Source: Anadara kagoshimensis
Taxonomy: Eukaryota; Mollusca; Bivalvia; Arcoida; Arcidae
DNA: 64,000 nucleotides
Assembly: GCA_021292105.1 (NCBI GenBank)
Contig: CM037874.1
Location: 25,284,583-25,348,582, forward strand
Direction of reading: 5' to 3'
A program made the position numbers and the translations under genes. This document shows positions 22,891-35,799 of this stretch, piece by piece. The notes below the pieces were generated by a model that saw only the letters and a list, made by a program, of their open reading frames with translations, searched no databases and was not told the origin of the DNA. The stretch's first letter is position 1; every line of letters begins with the position of its first letter.

Positions 22891-23306
22891 TGTTTCGTTA
22901 ACGCTACGTTCGTCAAATAAATTATAAGTGCATGCTATTTTTGGAACATATTCATTTTTAAGATGTGAGGCATGTTAAAGTATGAAGTCTCGTTTTCAAA
23001 CATAAGTCAAGTGTTATTGTAAAAGGTAAGAACAGTGAAACTTTTATCACGGTGGGAATACCAATTTTACGATTTTCGCATCCGTCCAAGCCGGTACGCG
23101 CTATTTGACATTGTTACGGCATCCGTCAAAGTCCAAGTAAAAAAAGTTTAAGTTGATTTCGCGTTGTAAGTTGTATTTGAACGTGTTGAATGTTTTCCCG
23201 GCGTATTTTTCATAGAAATATAAATAGTATCAACATTACTCTGAAATCTGGACGGATACCAAATAGCGCGTATCGGCTCGGATGGATGCGAAAATAGTAA
23301 AATACC

Positions 23307-23325
23307 CCCCCCCCCCCCCCCCCCA
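23307..23325 (+). repeat. Poly-C run
   Basis: About 19 C, inside a stretch that is otherwise without gene. Confidence 0.9.
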
Positions 23326-23422
23326 CTCCTTCGTGTTTATTCAATTTCAAATTTTCAGTTATACGTTTCGACGTTTGTCAAACGAAGAAAGCATTGCAAA
23401 AATTAGACAATCGACATTCACG

Positions 23423-23649
23423 CAATGGGGTTCGCCGCTGTGCCACGTGATACCCTCTAACGTTTGTGCAGAAAACTTATCCAATGAATATGGAATTGCA
23501 TAAGATGACGTTTTCCCGTGAAAACGACGTCATTCCGGAAACAGATCGGGCCTCGATTTCTACGTATGCTGTGACTTTGGCGTTTTCCAAAACGTTCCGC
23601 ACAAACGTTAAGAAGTATTGATCCCGTGGTTTAGCGGTGAACCCCATTA
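23423..23649. mobile_element. MITE, 'GGGGTTCGCCGCTGTACC' family copy d
   Basis: Left end CAATGGGGTTCGCCGCTG; right end TTTAGCGGTGAACCCCATT in inverse. GTTCCGCACAAACGTTA near the right end mirrors AACGTTTGTGCAGAA near the left. Confidence 0.8.
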
Positions 23650-23867
23650 AACGAGTAATTACGTCACATTTATGTGGTCTGTAGCCAACCCTTGACCATT
23701 TGCATTGTACAGTTGACAGAGAAAACCCCTAATAGGGTAAATTAATAACGCCGACATACATAATCTATCATTTCCTTCATATATAAAAGAAAAGCCAGTC
23801 ATTGTAAAAACAAACGATATATTCATGGCGGTTCGATTTACTGACTACCCCCTTCCTCGCATTATGA

Positions 23868-24002
23868 CATCATGCTAAAGATCGAGAACAATGGCTGTGA
23901 CGTAATTTTCATAAACTCATGATGTGACGTAATTTTTCAATTACCTCCGTCAAACCATTGTTCGCGATACATAGAATGACATCAAAAGATAAGTATGGGA
24001 GC
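23868..24002. repeat. Imperfect palindrome around TGACGTAATTTT
   Basis: ATCGAGAACAATGGCTGTGACG near the left pairs with CCATTGTTCGCGATACAT near the right. It contains two TGACGTAATTTT blocks, and the same words recur near 24480 and 25100. Confidence 0.5.
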
Positions 24003-24236
24003 AAGTCGAGTTGTCTGTAGCCTTATACCACAAATGTTTTGTTAATGAGTTTGTAAAAAAAAAATCAAAATTAAAACTGTAGAGGTTTAGTGATGAGCTT
24101 TTATAAGAGCCGAGTTATTATATAGTACAGGTCTATATCAAAGTGGCAGTCCATATCCCGGTCCTCGAACAGTCCACAAATCTTCATATAGTGCCCTGTA
24201 CATGTACATAAGTAACTATTGCTAAAGTAATGGATA

Positions 24237-24390
24237 GCCCTGTCATGTGCTACTTTTGAATTGTATTATTTCATAAAAATGTCAAATCAAAAGTTTTGAA
24301 TTTTTATGAAATAATAATTGTCATGTCGACATGTGGTACTTTTGAATTGTATTATTTCATAAAAATTCAAAGTAGCACATGACAGCCCTG
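24237..24390. mobile_element. Foldback element with CCCTGTCATGTGCTACTTT ends
   Basis: The left end GCCCTGTCATGTGCTACTTT is repeated in inverse at the right (AAAGTAGCACATGACAGCCC). Inner blocks of ATTATTTCATAAAAAT occur in both orientations. A short copy lies at 59256-59311. Confidence 0.75.
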
Positions 24391-24463
24391 CTGTTGTAGT
24401 TTCGCAATAAAATATTTATATTAAAATGACAATACTATTGTAACTTAACTGTTTTTATCTGTA

Positions 24464-25122
24464 GACGTCATGCCATGTATTGCGAACAATTAATGGTTGT
24501 GACGTAATTTCCATAAACTCATTAAATACTTTTATCATACACTTTGTTGTAAATACGTACATGTAGTTTCTGCACGCTAAGATACAGCTAAAATGACGTC
24601 ATCCATATCACCGACCGCACGCGCCCTGTCGAAAAAGCCGTTTCACCGGTCTGATATCGATATCGGACCGGCTACTCAGAACAAATAGATCTAATCACTA
24701 TATTAATTCGATGGCATCCTTACGCCTTATAAATATAGGCTTATAAATAAAGGTCGCCCGCGAAGGAATATTATGCGAATGGGATTATTTGGAGGAATGC
24801 ATTAAAACTAGTCTAAATAGTTTAATTGCCGCCAAGTTGAATTTTGTGTTATATACTTAATAAGTGTCTGTATTTAATACATGTATTTGTTTTTAAATGG
24901 TAAAAAAATTAAGTTTATGATAAACAGAATAAAACATGGTGAAATCCATATCATATACCATATCACACCACGAACAATATCAGACCTCGGTCTGATATGG
25001 GAGGTCTCGGTCAGATATGGCATATGATATGGACTTCACCATGTATTAATTTATTCTATATATATTTGAAAATCAATATTATTAAATGACGGCACACCAT
25101 TGTTCGGATACATTGTATGAGT
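24464..25122. mobile_element. Candidate inverted-repeat element with a nested palindrome
   Basis: ATGTATTGCGAACAATTAATGG near the left and the partly inverse CACCATTGTTCGGATACATTG near the right bound 0.66 kb. Inside, 24926-25057 is a strong foldback (AATAAAACATGGTGAAATCC with its inverse) centred on paired TCAGACCTCGGTCTGATAT. Confidence 0.5.
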
Positions 25123-27501
25123 ATGTGTGCAATTGCAAGTCGAGCTGTCTCGATATAAGCACGCACGTACACTTATTGGCGGTGCGTTTCATACTATATT
25201 ATATGCTTCGTTTCGTGTCCTGAATAACGGATAAGTTTAAGTACATTTGAGGTTAGTGTACTACCTTGCAATCGCCAAGTTCAAATACATTTATTTTGCC
25301 AATTTATGTTTCTACTTATTATTACTTCCCAGAATTATGTTCTGGTATGATGGATAAATTGAACATTGAACAATCATGATTGTTGTCAGTTCTAATTTCA
25401 GTCGGAGCTCAGACTTATGCATCAAGGTAACCGGCTTTACAAGCAAATAATGCGCGATATATTAATAAACAAGCGCTTATAACATGAGCACTAAATACAT
25501 ACCACCACCCCCCAACCCCACCCCCAACTTCCTCACCCCCGCACAGTCAACTTCCTACTTACCAGTTGCATACATGCAGTCTCGTGTGTTATGTAAACAT
25601 GTATTTCACCCACGTGTTTCAGACACTACCGGTAAAGACACAACACAGTCTGATACAAGCGTGTAACCAGTCAGCTAGTTACAAATATGATGATCGTCTT
25701 TCCGCAAAGTTACAAATTTATGGGTCATTCACAAATTGTCACATCTAGTTAAAACTGCATGTTTTCCGTCGGATTTAACCAGTTGATGATATCCACAGCA
25801 GTTATGTAAACACTTGAAACACACGGGAGCACCTGTTGTTCACTAATGGCAAGCAAATGTTAATAATAGATTAAGGCACACAATGCCATTACAAAAAAAA
25901 TAATTGTCAGCAGTAATCTATACTTTTACATACTGTGCTTGCTTTTTGTCCACACTAACCCCGCCCTGACCTAGAAAATCGATAGCTCACCTCCAGCTCA
26001 CTGTGGGAGATGCATCGCTTTTAAGAAATAATCAATTCTCCCTGCATATTTAAGTACATGCATGTTAATATATGGAACATAAACATTAAGTTTGTCCAGA
26101 GGCAACAAATTAGAACATGGGCATTATATAAATCGATAAATAAAAGAACAAAGGCTATATCGTTTAAGATCTGTTAAAGACGCTATTTTATTGCACACTA
26201 GTACAGTGCTGTGACATGGTACATGCAAGATTTAGATTCGCGCTATTAAAAATTCTGTAATACATTATATAGCTTGTATGTGCATTTTGTAACTGTAAAA
26301 GATATACACGTGTTGTATAGTTTGATTAATTGATGATTGTAAAATTAACTAATTAAATTCAGCAATCGCGATAAGACAGGTTTTTTTTTTTAAAAATTTA
26401 ACTGTCTTCGGAGACTAGGCTTATTCAGTTAAAATTTTCGCGAAAAAGGGGCATAACATATTTTTTCGAATAACAGAGAACTTAGGAAGAAATTAAAAAA
26501 AAACTACGAACGATAAGCAAATACACGTTTTACAAAAGTGCCGGAATAAGTAATTGAATTCCCAGTAAACTTTTTTTTTATAAATGTATATAAATGTATA
26601 ATAATTAAAATGTGTATTGAAATAGAGAAAAAAAATTGGGGAAAAACAATGAGATCAAGAATACCTTGAGAATACAAGACAATGAAGGGACCAAAAGGGG
26701 CCACATGTCGGTGAAGTTATAACGGCAAGAGTTCCTTTTCTATCCCCACATCTATTAAATTCTATGTACAATATTTGAAAAAATATTTTTCATAAAAATG
26801 TTCAAAATTTCTTGATCCCGTCATTTTAGGCTTTTTTAGTCAAAATTAAAACTTTAATTAGTGGAGGTACAATGGAACTTTTTTCCGTTATAACACAATC
26901 CGGGAGGGTCCTCATTTAGTATTGAAAAACCCTTTCAATATGATATGGTAGCGCATTGATAACCCTGCGGCGTGAAAGTATATTCTCCTTCTCAGTATAT
27001 TGACTATCTGTCTGGTATGGAACGCCATAACTGTCTTAATTATGTTTAATATAATTGTGTTGTGCAGTCTGTATATTGTTACGTGGTGTTACAACATCAA
27101 TATTCGACGTCGTTAGATCATTATATGTTAAGTTGAAAATTCGTTATCTCATGAGCTTAGGTTAAAACTTTATTATGTTAAGTTTATACATTATTATGTT
27201 GAGCCAGAACTTCAACATGCTGAGTCATCATTTTGTTTTATGGGTTGGAAAATACTTTACAAAGTTAATTTTATTGTAAGATTCAATTTCAAAAACACTG
27301 TTCAAGTGAATAATGTCATACAATTTTAGTGAGACATTTCCTTTAGGGTTTCTAGATCTTGATCACGACTGTACAATGTACGGAATTCATTTTGAAGGCG
27401 TTTATCAGAAGATTTTGTAACGGCCATTGCCCAACTCAATTAAAAAAATGGATGATGCATTGATGGTTTTGAAAAAAGTTAGTTAAAACTTAGAAAGTGC
27501 A

Positions 27502-27515
27502 TCTCTCTCTCTCTC

Positions 27516-27555
<40 letters not shown>
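27502..27555 (+). repeat. (CT)n microsatellite
   Basis: A run of CT repeats with one AG interruption near 27520. Confidence 0.95.
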
Positions 27556-27556
<1 letters not shown>

Positions 27557-28554
27557 AAGAGGGTTATTATCTTTTGCATGTATGTTGTATCATAACAGTA
27601 TTAAATTACTTTCGGGAAAACGGAAGCTAATTCAATTAAACTTTAAAACTCAGTGAACCTTGATGTTTAGTACTTAAGCCATATCTATTTCCTGATCAGG
27701 GGAATTAATCGCGTTATTAATGTTTTCCTGGACTCGGGAACAGTTGGGTTAGGTAAGTCACTATATCATCAGTTTATAATTTGCTTGATTTGTAGCTCTG
27801 TATACCGATTTTTTGAAACATAGTTTTAACACATCAATATGCAAATGGACATTTCATATTTACCAGTATCAAGCGGGTTGTAAATAAACAATTTTACTCT
27901 ATTTTGATACCTGTGTGAACGATCTAGGTTACTCGTTTAAAACGGCGGCATAAGGGAGGCAACTCTACTTGGTTTGTATGTTTTTTCTCAGAAGTGGTCC
28001 AATTCGTACCTATTATTTTAAGGTAAAGGTTTACAAATTCTCTAGATATAAGAATTGGGCTTTAGATATAAAGAGAGAAACATATGCTTTGTAGCTGTTA
28101 CAACATTACACGTGGATTTCAAAAACTAAATTAAAGGACAGACCACAACCGTGAAACTAACAGAAAAAGTGACAAGGTAAATATGTAAGTTGTCGACTAG
28201 CAGACTACACAAACTTAGTAAATATTATGAAAATTTCAATATACGATTTGTAAGGTATGGATCTACCTTCATCTAATAAATTACTAAGAGTCGAAATCAA
28301 ACTGGGGAGTCAAAACCAGTTTCTGAAAGTCATTTGCATGAATTTTAAATCATTGAAAATATAACATAGGCTAACAAAATGAAAGTGAAAGAATATGTTT
28401 TGATGGAAAATAAACTTAGATGATCATGGCACATACGTAATCAATCGAACACATCATCTCCGACTGTTTTTGATTGGAGAATTTCACCTAGTCATTGACT
28501 ATAGGTCCTCACTACGACTTTAAATGTCTTCACCACAAGTTACTAGACACCCCT

Positions 28555-28835
28555 AGCACTCAGTGTAGTCACGCGTCCAATGTGCGAAATATCGACGTCC
28601 AGTGTTAACTCACATCTACTTAAAGTTCATATCCAATGTTAGCTAACATGCAAAAAGTGCCGGGGTCCAATTTTAGCTCGCATACACGAAGAGTCGACGC
28701 CCAATTTTAGCTAACAAGTACGAAAGAGCGTCTATTGTAAGCTGACTTGATGAAGAGTCAGCATTTAGTATTAGCTCACCCACGATACGAATGATCGGTC
28801 GATATTAGCTCACATATTAGATATATATAGAGCTG
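28555..28835 (+). repeat. Degenerate repeats of 'CCAATTTTAGCTCACAT' type
   Basis: About seven spaced copies of CCAATGTTAGCTAACAT or CCAATTTTAGCTCGCAT with GAAGAGTCGACG between them, period about 40-48 bp. Confidence 0.6.
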
Positions 28836-29860
28836 GCTACCTAATGTTTAAAGTTGTAAACAGATCTGTGCAAGTGGGCTATTTGTGTAGTAAACGTCAG
28901 CTTAGTTTAGTTTTTATGAATGTGGCGATTTAAATATCCATTTTAGTGATAGTTAAATTCTGTTAAGAAAAAAATACTCTGAATTATTTGCAGTGTCTTT
29001 TATGATATTCGACATTCATTTTATAATTTCACTGAGCAATATCAATAGAATTAAATTCCATTGATGTGATAATCCCCGGTCATTTCCTTTTCCTGTCTGT
29101 CGTTAATGTATTATAGGAAATTAATTACATGTAACGGATCTCGGGATTATTAGCTAGTATATGTTGTATACAGTTGAAAGGCCAGCTTCCAATATGGCTG
29201 ATTTTTTTTGTATACCAGACTGAGTCGGTGTTCATTTCCCACATTTGGTTAGTTATGGTATAGAAAAATCAAAACTTTAAGGATGTTTTAACAGTTTATC
29301 ACAATTAGATAGGTTAGTTGCATGTTGCTTTACATTGCATCACTTAGTAATTTTTCGCATTTCTCGGCTACGTTCCGTGAGAAACAAGATAGATATAGAT
29401 AAGAGCTAAATAGTATATGATGAAAAAGAAAGACATTTAGCTTCCATTAGCTGTGTAATGTTTTGATGGGAAAGGGATATCGTAGCTTGTACAGTCCGAT
29501 ACCGTTTCAGCTCTTTACAAGACCAGAGGTATATTCAGGTATCCCGGATACAGGTTTCAATCATAAAAAGGGTAGGATGGTAGCCGCTATCAGAAAGAAA
29601 CTTACAATTGTTGAGGCAGATAGTTCATTAAAACAAATCTTCTCATAAATAGATTTAATACTGAAATATGCCGTTTTTGTTGTAGCAATTACATTTACTA
29701 CAACATCACTATTTCCTACGGAGCCGCTTTGGTGCACGACACGAAGAAATATATTTCAAACTCGTGCGCACGACTTATTTAACCGTTGTGTGCACACTAT
29801 AGCCACCAAAGGGGCTCTGTAATTTTTCGACCGCGTGTATGGCCTGGTATTCTATTCGAC

Positions 29861-29877
29861 TTCGTTTTCAATTGCAG
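29861..29877 (+). promoter_or_regulatory. 3' splice acceptor directly before the paralogue A start codon
   Basis: A pyrimidine-rich stretch ending in TTGCAG stops four bases before the ATG of exon 1. This indicates a 5'-UTR intron and a non-coding exon upstream, so the promoter is not immediately in front of the coding start. The upstream exon was not located. Confidence 0.55.
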
Positions 29878-29881
29878 ACAA

Positions 29882-32800
29882 ATGTCCGGTGATGTGGTAT
29901 TGGTGACAGGGGGCAGTGGATTCCTTGGTCAGCATGTCGTCAAACATTTACAAGAACAAGCGGACCATGTGGGAGAAATACGGATATTGGATGTAGAACC
30001 ATTCCAAAAGAAATTAGGTAAATATTTCGTATGTACATGCAGTGGTAAAGTCAAAGGACCACTGTATGATAAGTTCACACGCGGTAGATATAATGGTCTA
30101 GCTAGACAAGAAGTGGTTGTCCTTCCGGTGACCTAATCTCACTTAAATACCTTGTGGAAGTTCATTTTTGCTCAGTGATCGTTCAAAGCTGGAAGTTTGG
30201 AAAGATCAGATAACGTTTATTGTGGCATGTTCTTGGCTCTATAGGCCTACCAGCTGCACATATTTCAGCTACGAACTTAATGGCTACAGTTTTAAATGCC
30301 ACATCATATACAACAGCAGCAAATTAGCATCAAATTCCATACAGTGCAGGCTGAATTGAATGGATTCTTATTGTTGTCATAGTGACATTGCAGTTAAATT
30401 CGCGCCATTTCGATTCATTTTTTGTAAGTTTATGGGCTACACCATCTGTTAAGGATTGTTCACTAGCGGATTAGGCGCGTTATATTTCTATTTTATTACA
30501 TGAATTACAGAGTGGCTTAGACTAGGAAACAATTGCAATGACCATTAGATCATGAAATGAAATTATAATTTATTAGATGCACCGTTTTTGTTGGAGAGGA
30601 GTTTTCCTTAAAACTGGCCGTTTTTTTAATAGATGTCTTGTGTTGTTAATATTACATAGCTTTACTTACACTTTGTATTGCACACATATTCATCAATGCA
30701 AATGTTTGCTTAATTCGTTTCCATGGTGATAGTTTGAATCCCTGTATATGCAGATAGGTAAAGTTGGCTTCTAGGAGCTCATGTATGCACCCTAATCCCT
30801 ATACCAAAAACTCATTTTTCATTTTAAAATCAATTTTTCTCTATTTCTGGACAGATTATGAAGATAACAAGCCTGTAGTTACTTTATTAGGGAGTATAAC
30901 CGATGAAGATATCCTTAAGAAGGCTACAAAGGGAGTTAACTGTGTCATGCACCTGGCAGGGGTTGTCAGTGTGAAGACATTTCCTGATACAGCATTAATG
31001 GAAGAAGTCAACATCAGAGGTAAGGAACCACTTTATTAATAGAATTAGAATATGTTTGTTTCAAAATTTTGTATCCCATCAATTACATCAAGGATTTGTT
31101 TCAAATTGATGGTGGTGGGTTGGGCTGTTATTATACCCCCCACAAACAAGACAGATCCTTTTGTAGATCAGATAGATGCATTTGTGTTTTGATGTGTACC
31201 AATCAATAGAATCTTTGTAAAATAATTACTTCGTTTTTCCATTTTGTCTCACAAAGGGTTTCTGTTAAATCACTTGTACTGTTGTTTATAAATCTAAGAC
31301 AGGACGCATAAATATTAAAATCTTGATTCATGACAACCACTTGTTCATTAAAATTTTGGCATTTATAAACAGGTTTGGTGATAAATAAAGGAGGATTATA
31401 AAGAAAAAAGTAGATAACAATGATTTTGGGACTTAAAAATAGTGTAGTGATAAGCAAGGTTGAAAAGTCATAGAGGGGTATTATAATGAAGTTTTACTGT
31501 ATACATGTAACAGGAACAAGAAAAAAATGCAGGGTCAGATCGAGGATCCAACTCAGGACCTCCCACCCCATAGACAAGTGCTCTACCAACTGAGCTACCT
31601 AGCCACCAATCCCCAGTCCAACCTGCATTTTCTTGTTCCTGTTACACATAGAATTGATAATTCATGTCATACTTTATAATTTATCCAGGCACACAGATGT
31701 TGATACAGGCATGTTTAATACAAAATGTGGATCTCCTAATTCACTGTAGTACAATGGATGTTGTCATTGGATACGACAACATCATCAATGGTACGGAAAC
31801 TACGATTGGTTATCCTGACCAGCACTTGTTTGATGCCTATGCTGTAACAAAGTGTCAAGGTGAAATGGCAGCATTAAAAGCAAATGGAGAAACATTGAGT
31901 AATGGTCAGTACAATTGAAAGTACAGTTAAACCTTTCTATAAAGGTCACCTAATTGAACCGGTAAAAAGGCCTTTATGGGCAGGTGGTCCTTATATACAA
32001 ATTCAAATTCAGTTAACCTGGCTCAAGAGTGATTGGTGTAAAAGTAGACTGTTCTTTAGAAAAGCAGGTGGTCCTCATGATATAGAGGTGGTCACTGTAC
32101 ATAAGAGACATTACTACTGTCTCTGCTGAAGGGGGGTGGTATCTTCTAGGTGAAACAGTATAGCTCCTGCTTTAGAACTGGGCAACCTTGTTTTGATTCC
32201 AGGCATCTTGGGAAGGTTGAATCTTTTTTGTTCACCTGTTCACATAGAAATGCTGAACAGCTTACCTAAGCCTTGACACGAGCAACTGCAGTGTTAATTC
32301 CAGGATTTTTAGAGTGGTCTATTTAAAAAAAGTTTAAAACATCATAATGCCATCAGTATTTTTGCATTCATTTTATGTTAAAATTCAGCCAAATACAGCC
32401 TTAACAAAGGAGATAGGGTGACAGAAAAGGGGTCAATGGCCCCTTCTAAAACGAACACTGAATGAGCAAATGCATCCAATGTTAAATGTTTTGGGGTAAA
32501 GAAGTGTGTTGATAGATAAATGATAAAGAATTGATGTGGTGCAGGTGAGCTATACCTATGCCCTTCTGAAAGGTCTTGTTATTTGATGAAGAATTGATGT
32601 CAATTAGAAATGTGAACATTATTCTAAGCTTTTTATTGTTTTATTTATTTAGGGAATCAGCTACAGACCTTGTCCTTGAGACCAGTTTTAATGTATGGTG
32701 AACTAGATCCACATTTTATAACAAGGGTCCTTAAAACAACAGCTCAATCTGGTGGAAAACTGAGAAAGTTTGGTTCTAACGAATCATATGCACAGTTTGT

Positions 32801-33209
32801 TTATGTCGGTAATGTGGCATGGTCATTTATATGTGCACATAAAGCGATGAGGTCAGATCCCGACTTAGGTGGAGAGGCTTTCTTTATAACTGATGATACA
32901 CCAACAGACAATATTTTCAACTTCAGCAAACCATTTCTGGAAGCAAATGGATTCTGTTTGTCTTCTAACACAATCCCATACTGGCTGATTTATTTCATCA
33001 TTCTTTTCCTAAACTTTGTAGCTTGGGTTATCTCCCCTATTCGACAGATTGACATGCCAGCAACATTGTCTTCTGTAATATCAATGAATATGAAAATAAG
33101 CTTTTCATCGACAGAGGCATATAAAGTCATAAATTACAAACCTCTCTTTGAACCAGATCAAGCACACAATTTGTCCATGTTGTTTTACAGTAAAGTTTTT
33201 AAAAGGTGA
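29882..33209 (+). CDS. HSD3B-like: 3-beta-hydroxysteroid dehydrogenase/isomerase family protein, paralogue A (4 exons)
   Basis: Exons: 29882-30017, 30855-31019, 31689-31904 and 32653-33209, all joined in phase 1 at GT/AG sites; they encode 357 aa. Seen: TGGSGFLG at residues 9-16 is the dinucleotide-binding glycine motif. Asp37 at the end of beta-2 favours NAD over NADP. Ser121/Thr122 precede the catalytic pair Tyr151-x3-Lys155 (YAVTK). LRP then MYGE follow at about residues 181-188. A hydrophobic segment at about 280-302 matches the membrane-associated helix of the family. Known: these extended short-chain dehydrogenases oxidise 3-beta-hydroxysteroids at ER or mitochondrial membranes, and vertebrate enzymes are about 370 aa. 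Sterol 4-alpha-carboxylate dehydrogenase (NSDHL) is the main alternative, so the substrate is uncertain. A strong acceptor ends at 29877, four bases before the ATG, so a non-coding first exon probably lies upstream. Intron 2 holds a tRNA-like element and intron 3 a TA-flanked MITE. No clear poly(A) signal is close; AATAAA at 35245-35250 is a distant candidate. Confidence 0.9.
31507..31645 (-). mobile_element. tRNA-like element flanked by inverted copies of its tail (intron 2 of paralogue A)
   Basis: GTAACAGGAACAAGAAAA at the left and its exact inverse TTTTCTTGTTCCTGTTAC at the right enclose a minus-strand tRNA-like core (GGTAGCTCAGTTGGTAGAGC, GAGTTGGATCC). ACAT is present on both outer sides. 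Related SINEs carry that tail on one side only. Confidence 0.75.
31924..32097. mobile_element. TA-flanked MITE, CAGTCAAAC family (intron 3 of paralogue A)
   Basis: The left end CAGTTAAACCTTTCTATAAA and the right end GATATAGAGGTGGTCACTG are flanked by TA at 31922-31923 and 32098-32099. Its internal open frame is not coding. Confidence 0.65.
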
Positions 33210-34617
33210 TACATGACAAGTCTGAATTTCAGTTTAATTACTCTTATATTTCTATATGTCAAAGGTGCAGCATAATACATACCGTAATTGACTTATCACC
33301 GGCCATGTTCTAACACTGGCCACCATCACGGCACCAAAGCAACGTCATGGCAACTAATGACGCACTAGTGTCATTGATGTCATAAAATGGCACAATTCAG
33401 GCTGAGTTTTCAAATTCTATTTTGTGTGTAATTCAAGCATGCTGGGCCTTTGTCAGAACATTGTGGGCATGGCAGGCAATCCGTCAATTATAATCATTTC
33501 ACAAAAATGCAATATGAATTTCACATTAATGCTTATTTCATATAGATTTGTAGTTAACAAATCTTACTATTAAGGCAATATTTTATTTAGTAAATTCAAA
33601 AAATAATTATCAAACCTGTACATTTATATATTTGTAAGTTAGCAAGTTATTGGTAGCATTGCAAGCAAACTGGTTGATTTTCCCAACTCAAAATTGGGCT
33701 TTTTTGTACAGAAGAATGTGATACATGTACACAATTTCCAAGGTATATTTTATCTGTTTTTTCCTTATTTTTCTTTTAAAAATTTAAATATTCTAAACAT
33801 AAAATCCATTTCTGAAGTTGAGGATATTTACAGCATATGATCATTGTAATCCAGTTAAACTTTCTATTGGACAAATCATTGGAGCTCGCTCACTAATGTT
33901 ATTTCATTGATACACCAACAAAGATTATGATTAAATGAGGATTTAGTTAATAACACATTTACATTTATCACAAATAGCACTGGAGTATAAATTATTAATT
34001 TTTAATACAGACATAAACTTCAATATTTTATATTATGCATCTAACAAAAAAGTAGAGTGGAGTAATGTTACTTTAATTGCAGCAGTCAAATTCACTTATA
34101 TGGAGCCAGTCAGTTCTGGGATGATGGAGGAAACTGGAGTGTCAGATAAAACCAACAAAGGACAAAAGTATATTTATTTATTTGGGATATATATACATAA
34201 ATTTGTATTTGTATGTATATAATATGAATATGGAATCACATATTTTATGGTATTTGTATTTTCTAAGACCATGTATGTATTTTTATATATATATTTTATT
34301 ACACATTTTATTTTAAATTAATATCGTTTAACACATTCACATGACAATACTCATTTTAAAATGGCCTTTAAGCACTAGCACTGTGCTTAGACATGATATA
34401 CTCTGATTTATGTACAGCTATTTAAAAAACAGTGTTGAAAGATTCTTTACCTACCATATTTATTGACTTTGCAATAATTAATTTCAGAAATTCATGATCG
34501 ATCAATTTCACAAGTTCATGAGTTGGTATTCGTTATATTTACATAGCATATTGATGTAAACATTTAAGATTGCATTGCCACTTAAATCTATGTTGTACCA
34601 TCAGTCTTATTCATTTA
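33210..34617. other. 3' flank of paralogue A
   Basis: Probably the 3' UTR plus intergenic DNA. No close AATAAA; ATTAAA near 33930 and AATAAA at 35245-35250 are the candidates noticed. Confidence 0.4.
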
Positions 34618-34865
34618 TAAACATATAACATTGACCTGTCCGCTTGACCTTTAATTTAAATATTTATTATGGACCAGTGCATTTGTGTATAGGGATCATG
34701 CATGCTTATTTTGTATACGCAATGCGAACACTACTCAATTACATGGCATATATATATGATAATTAATTGTAAAACCTGGCACTACCCATGTATTCTGTGG
34801 ACTCTTCTATATGAATATTTCAAATGAAACTTAAAAAGGTCAAGCGGACAGGTCAATGTTTTTTG
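34618..34865. mobile_element. 'TGACCTGTC' foldback MITE copy 4
   Basis: Left arm ATAACATTGACCTGTCCGCT; right arm AAGGTCAAGCGGACAGGTCA in inverse. This is the best-preserved pair of arms. Confidence 0.8.
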
Positions 34866-35529
34866 CTTACACCACTGACCTATGTTTACTGCATGGGATT
34901 TGATGGTGTACCAAATACTGCTGAATGTTTGTATGGAACAATATAAACCTATTTTTACATCAAAATTTCCTGGTATGACATCAAATATTTTACAGGAAAA
35001 AGTCAACTTATTTGATTGCATTCTAAATTTCAGTTGTTCTGCACAAACCTTATGAGGTATTATCCTGGTATGTGTTAGGGTCACAAGTCCAATTGCAGTC
35101 ATTAAAAAAAATCATCAAAGTTTATTTTTTTGACATATCACTTTTTCTATTAATAATTCTTCTATGAATGAGGGTGTTGTTATGCTGTTGTTGTTTAAAA
35201 ATGATATGTTAATTTTTACATTGTACTTATAACTAATGTTTTGGAATAAAATGTTCCTAAAAAAATACATTGTTAGTGATTTATGTGTTTACAAGTGTAA
35301 TATTTAGCAACAAAAGTTGATAAATGCTGTTGGTATAATGAGACAAACTACCATTTCAAGGTTCTTTTTGTGTATGAGCTAGCCAGAAACTTGTAGAAGT
35401 CATCAGATTTCTATCACTCACACTTGAGTCATTTGGATGAGACCTTAAAAATGACTCTCATTGCACATTGTCATAGTGTATTTTGGTTTTGAGTGTATAA
35501 AAGAACTTTAACTTGAACTGCCAAGATAT

Positions 35530-35610
35530 TAATTATTCATCTTCACCTGTATCTGGTGACATCTCAATAGTGAATACAAGTGAAATAATGTTGACTAACA
35601 TTTCAACCAC
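35530..35610 (+). mobile_element. SINE tail fragment
   Basis: TTCACCTGTATCTGGTGACATC and AAGTGAAATAATGTTGACT match the 3' part of the family. Confidence 0.6.
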
Positions 35611-35799
35611 TCTTTTATATAATGCCCATACTTGTGGTTTCATAGACAGGTTTGATTGTACATGTATATTACGATGCTTTATTGTAAAAAGTACATCTTT
35701 TGTCATTTTCCTACACATATTTGAAAATATCCATTCTTTAGATGTTTAGATAAAGTTATTTTTGACTAGTTTTATGCAAAAGTTTATATGGATCAATTG

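Larger units (their letters stand above)
25130..29860. other. Gene-free region upstream of dehydrogenase paralogue A
   Basis: No coding exon found. It contains a (CT)n microsatellite at about 27502-27555 and a degenerate repeat at 28555-28835. It should contain the non-coding first exon and promoter of paralogue A, which I could not place. Confidence 0.45.
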
